Source: Verrucomicrobia bacterium TMED56 (GTDB lineage Bacteria > Verrucomicrobiota > Verrucomicrobiia > Opitutales > Seribacteraceae). From it: 8,899 nucleotides of DNA. Under the pieces are notes generated by a model, which was not told the origin of the DNA, searched no databases, and saw only the letters and a program-made list of their open reading frames with translations. Made by a program: the position numbers and the translations under genes. The DNA lies in the NCBI GenBank assembly GCA_002167265.1, contig NHDJ01000007.1, forward strand, positions 1 through 8,899, in the 5' to 3' direction. Below, one piece after another: positions 6,514 through 8,899 of the stretch (within the stretch, counting starts at the first letter, position 1; each line of letters begins with the position of its first letter).

Positions 6514-8016
6514 ATGAAGAACTTTAAAATTCTTAATCTCGCCCTAGCTGCGTTTAATTTTTGCCTCTCCCATTTGCTCACCGGAGGGGATAAACCGCTC
6601 AACCTGCTTTTGATCACAGTGGATGACATGAGTTGTGATTCTGTGGGAGTCTATGGATGTAAACTCGAGGGCACGACTCCTACGATGGACCGCCTTGCTT
6701 CCCAGTCGCTCCGTTTCGAACATGCCCATGTGACGGTGGGAAACTGCAACCCTTGTCGGAATGTGATGTTTTCCGGGTTGATCTCTCACAACAACAAGGT
6801 GGAAGGATTTTACAAAGTTCCTGATCCCGGCTGGCCTCACATGGTTGATTTGCTCAAAGAGGAGGGATACTATGCGGGAATCCATGGGAAAGTCACTCAC
6901 TCCAGTCCCTATCAACCTTATGCATGGGATGACGACCTGACCATTTCACCTGCTGGAAAAAAGGCTCACATTAAAGATGCAAAGGCGTATGGTGAATCCA
7001 CAATTCGGGGGATTGAGACGGCCAAAAAGCAGGGGAAACCCTTCTTTTTGTCGATTAATATTTCGGACCCGCACAAACCTTTTTGGTCAGAGGTGCGGGG
7101 CGGGGGAGAAGATCCTTACATACCCAGCCGGATTTACAGTCCCGAAGAGGTACCGGTGCCCGGTTTTTTATTTGAAGATCCGGAGGTGCGGAAAGAACTT
7201 GCCCTGTACTACAGCAGCGTGCGCAGGGCGGATGATTGTCTGAATGAGGTCCTCAAAGCGTTGAAGAAAAGTGGAGAGTGGAACAACACCATGCTGATCT
7301 TTTTGTCCGATCACGGAATGCCCCTGCCTTTTGCCAAGACTCAACTTTATCATCACAGTACCCGTACTCCATTGATGGTTCGAATTCCCGGAGTGACCGG
7401 GAATGGAAAGGTTGAAAAACGACATATGGTATCCGTGGTCGATTTATTGCCAACGGTTATGGATGCCTTGCAAGTCAATCAGCCACCCCGTTTGGATGGG
7501 CGATCTTTTTACCCGGTTCTTAAGGGAGAAAAGCAGGAAAAAAGAAATTTTGTGATTAAGGAATACCATGAAAATGCCGGTCGATCCCGGGATCCGATGC
7601 GGGCTATTCAATCCAAGAAATATCTCTACCTGTTTAATCCCTGGTCCAACGGAGAGCGGGTTTTTGCGACCGCGACCAATGGCACCCGAACCTGTAAGAG
7701 AATGGTTGATCTTGCCAGGACGGACAAGCAGATCGCTGCGCGGTTGGACATTTACCGACACCGGGTACCCGCTGAGCTATATCAGGTGGATCAGGATCCC
7801 GACTGCCTTGTCAACCTGATCGACAGTCCTGAGCACCAAAAGGCACTGGGCCAATTACAGGGAAATTTAAAACAATGGATGGTGCGGTCAAAGGATCCCA
7901 TTCTGGAATGCTTCCGAAAAAGAGAGGATGCAGAATTTGTTGAGGCATACATTCAAAAATTGGAAGCTGAAGCGGATGCCAGAAGAAAGTCGGAAAGATC
8001 CAAAAAGAAATCCTGA
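6514..8016 (+). CDS. Secreted S1-family sulfatase, heparan N-sulfatase-like (sulfatase 2)
   Basis: A 500-residue protein from the ATG at 6514. An in-frame TTG at 6505 would add three residues and has no support. The signal peptide is about residues 1-24 (KNFKILNLALAAFNFCLSHL). Metal ligands appear in LITVDDMS (D37, D38). The catalytic signature is C78-N-P-C-R-N-V-M-F-S-G, with C78 the expected formylglycine site. Then come HGK (124-126) with a following H129, ISDPHKPF, and the canonical SDHG around D266/H267 with K275. The layout (VGVYG...TTPTMDRLA, SGL.SHNN, DPHKPFW, SDHGMPLPFAK, STRTPLMVRIPG) matches sulfamidase-like members of the family. A sulfate or sulfamide substrate on a glycan is likely, but bacterial relatives have diverse targets. 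The C-terminus is a charged helix with a Lys-rich tail. The stop is 21 bases before the small esterase gene, so they are probably co-transcribed. Confidence 0.93.
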   Translation: MKNFKILNLALAAFNFCLSHLLTGGDKPLNLLLITVDDMSCDSVGVYGCKLEGTTPTMDRLASQSLRFEHAHVTVGNCNPCRNVMFSGLISHNNKVEGFYKVPDPGWPHMVDLLKEEGYYAGIHGKVTHSSPYQPYAWDDDLTISPAGKKAHIKDAKAYGESTIRGIETAKKQGKPFFLSINISDPHKPFWSEVRGGGEDPYIPSRIYSPEEVPVPGFLFEDPEVRKELALYYSSVRRADDCLNEVLKALKKSGEWNNTMLIFLSDHGMPLPFAKTQLYHHSTRTPLMVRIPGVTGNGKVEKRHMVSVVDLLPTVMDALQVNQPPRLDGRSFYPVLKGEKQEKRNFVIKEYHENAGRSRDPMRAIQSKKYLYLFNPWSNGERVFATATNGTRTCKRMVDLARTDKQIAARLDIYRHRVPAELYQVDQDPDCLVNLIDSPEHQKALGQLQGNLKQWMVRSKDPILECFRKREDAEFVEAYIQKLEAEADARRKSERSKKKS

Positions 8017-8037
8017 ATAAAAAATAAACTCTTAGAT

Positions 8038-8751
8038 ATGCGAAACTTTAAACTTATTTTTAGTTTGTTCTTTGCTCTCTGCCAACTCGCGGAGGGTGAT
8101 GATCATGCCAAACATCTTTTTATTCTCTCGGGGCAGTCGAATATGCAGGGCCATCGTCCGGATGAGGCTTTCACGCCGACAATCGAAAAAGCCTTAGGTA
8201 AAGAAAAGGTGATGGTCATTCAGGATGCGCTCGGGGGACAGCCCATCCATCGTTGGTGGAAGCAATGGAAGGATCCACAGGGTAAGAAAGCGGTGCAAAC
8301 GGGTGATCTTTATGACCGTTTGATGGGAAAAGTGAGACCCGCGATTCAGGGAGAAAAACTTGCCAGCATCCATTTCGTTTGGATGCAGGGTGAACGGGAT
8401 GCCAAAATGGGGTGGGGGAAGCTCTATGAAGAAGCCCTGCTCGGTCTCCATGGACAACTGGCCAAGGATTTGAAATGGAAGAAGAATGATCTGGGGTTTG
8501 TCATTGGGCGGCTCAGTGATTTTGATATGAGCAATAAACGCTACTCTCATTGGACGATGGTTCGGGATGTGCAGGAGCGTGTGGCGAATTCGAATAAGAA
8601 TTTCTTCCTTGTGAATACGGACGATCTGAATGACGGGCTTAGTCGAAAAGGAAAAAAGATTAAGGACGATCTTCATTATTCAGCCGAAGGGTACAAAGAA
8701 TTGGGCAGGCGTTTTGCGAAGGCTTGTCTTAAGGTTGCAAATCAAAAATAA
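8038..8751 (+). CDS. Small secreted SASA/CE6-like carbohydrate esterase
   Basis: A 237-residue SGNH-fold esterase of the SASA (DUF303) family, made of a signal peptide (about residues 1-20) and a single catalytic domain. The catalytic serine is S34 in LSGQSNMQGH (30-39). GGQPI at 66-70 supplies the likely oxyanion-hole block, WMQGERDA at 115-122 is the conserved central block, and DDLHYSAEGY at 210-219 carries the Asp/His pair (D210, H213). Enzymes of this type remove acetyl groups from polysaccharides such as xylan, or from other O-acetylated sugars. At this length it lacks the N-terminal beta-sandwich seen in the large SASA proteins at both window edges, so it is closer to carbohydrate esterase family 6. 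It lies 21 bases after sulfatase 2 and five bases before the next SASA gene, which fits one operon for desulfation and deacetylation. Confidence 0.9.
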   Translation: MRNFKLIFSLFFALCQLAEGDDHAKHLFILSGQSNMQGHRPDEAFTPTIEKALGKEKVMVIQDALGGQPIHRWWKQWKDPQGKKAVQTGDLYDRLMGKVRPAIQGEKLASIHFVWMQGERDAKMGWGKLYEEALLGLHGQLAKDLKWKKNDLGFVIGRLSDFDMSNKRYSHWTMVRDVQERVANSNKNFFLVNTDDLNDGLSRKGKKIKDDLHYSAEGYKELGRRFAKACLKVANQK

Positions 8752-8756
8752 GCACC

Positions 8757-8899
8757 ATGAGACTTAAGCTAATTCTCTTTTCCCTTTTCCCTCTGCTTTG
8801 CGGAATAAGTAAGGTGAAGTTACCCGGAATTTTCACGGACAACCTCGTGTTTCAGCAACAAAGCGGCAACCCTATTTGGGGTTGGGCAGAACCGGGGGA
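8757..8899 (+). CDS. Large SASA sialate O-acetylesterase-like protein, N-terminal part only (cut by right edge)
   Basis: From the ATG at 8757 the frame stays open for 47 codons to the window end. The product starts MRLKLILFSLFPLLCG, a signal peptide; the Cys at 15 follows PLL, so a lipoprotein site is possible but not canonical. Next comes KLPGIFTDNLVFQQ, then NPIWGWAEPG. This is the same opening as the left-edge gene (RLPAVINSNMVLQRD...VPIWGWGDAG), which identifies it as a large SASA-family esterase with an N-terminal beta-sandwich. The catalytic blocks lie beyond the window. It begins five bases after the small esterase stop and is almost certainly in the same transcript. Confidence 0.85.
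   Translation, partial: MRLKLILFSLFPLLCGISKVKLPGIFTDNLVFQQQSGNPIWGWAEPG

Noticed and set aside
8194..8676. Reverse open frame of 160 codons over the small esterase gene
   Set aside because: The forward frame has all SASA catalytic blocks; the reverse product has no signal, domain or upstream start signal.
1..8899. CRISPR array, tRNA or rRNA gene, insertion sequence, integrase, phage or defence genes
   Set aside because: No regularly spaced repeats, no transposase or integrase motif, no cloverleaf-like or rRNA-like sequence, and almost all of the window is accounted for by recognisable exported enzymes.

Overview
The window looks like a polysaccharide-processing segment from a PVC-superphylum bacterium, most likely a marine or otherwise free-living Verrucomicrobiota (Planctomycetota is the alternative). 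The reasons are the gene mix (two S1-type sulfatases, three SASA-family esterases and a paired c-type cytochrome and PQQ-type beta-propeller), a secretion signal or membrane anchor on every gene, medium GC, scarce Shine-Dalgarno sequences, and the absence of any housekeeping gene, tRNA or rRNA. The taxonomic call is an inference from gene content, not from a marker gene.

Layout. The left half is transcribed leftwards from a divergent intergenic region at about 4123-4231. In transcription order it holds a secreted protein of unknown function with a DUF6174-like look (3169-4122), a periplasmic c-type cytochrome with an extra C-terminal domain (1930-3102), a six-bladed-propeller sorbosone/glucose-dehydrogenase-like protein (425-1930, whose start codon overlaps the preceding stop as TGATG), and the N-terminus of a sialate O-acetylesterase-like SASA protein cut by the left edge (1-314). 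The right half is transcribed rightwards: sulfatase 1 (4232-5626), a SIMPL/DUF541 envelope protein (5694-6413), sulfatase 2 resembling heparan N-sulfatases (6514-8016), a short stand-alone SASA/CE6-like esterase (8038-8751), and the N-terminus of a second large SASA protein cut by the right edge (8757-8899).

How the genes may work together. All products appear to be exported. Removal of acetyl esters (three SASA proteins) and of sulfate (two sulfatases), together with a possible periplasmic sugar or alcohol dehydrogenase and its cytochrome acceptor, fits trimming of a sulfated, acetylated polysaccharide. No glycoside hydrolase, polysaccharide lyase, transporter or formylglycine-generating enzyme is visible, so the window is at most part of such a locus. 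Points worth a second look: both sulfatases carry C-x-P-C-R rather than the usual C-x-P-S/A-R; sulfatase 1 has Ser-Glu-Gln-Gly where Ser-Asp-His-Gly is usual; the cytochrome and propeller are split but translationally coupled; and a bulged inverted repeat lies just upstream of sulfatase 1. I found no defence system, CRISPR array or mobile element.
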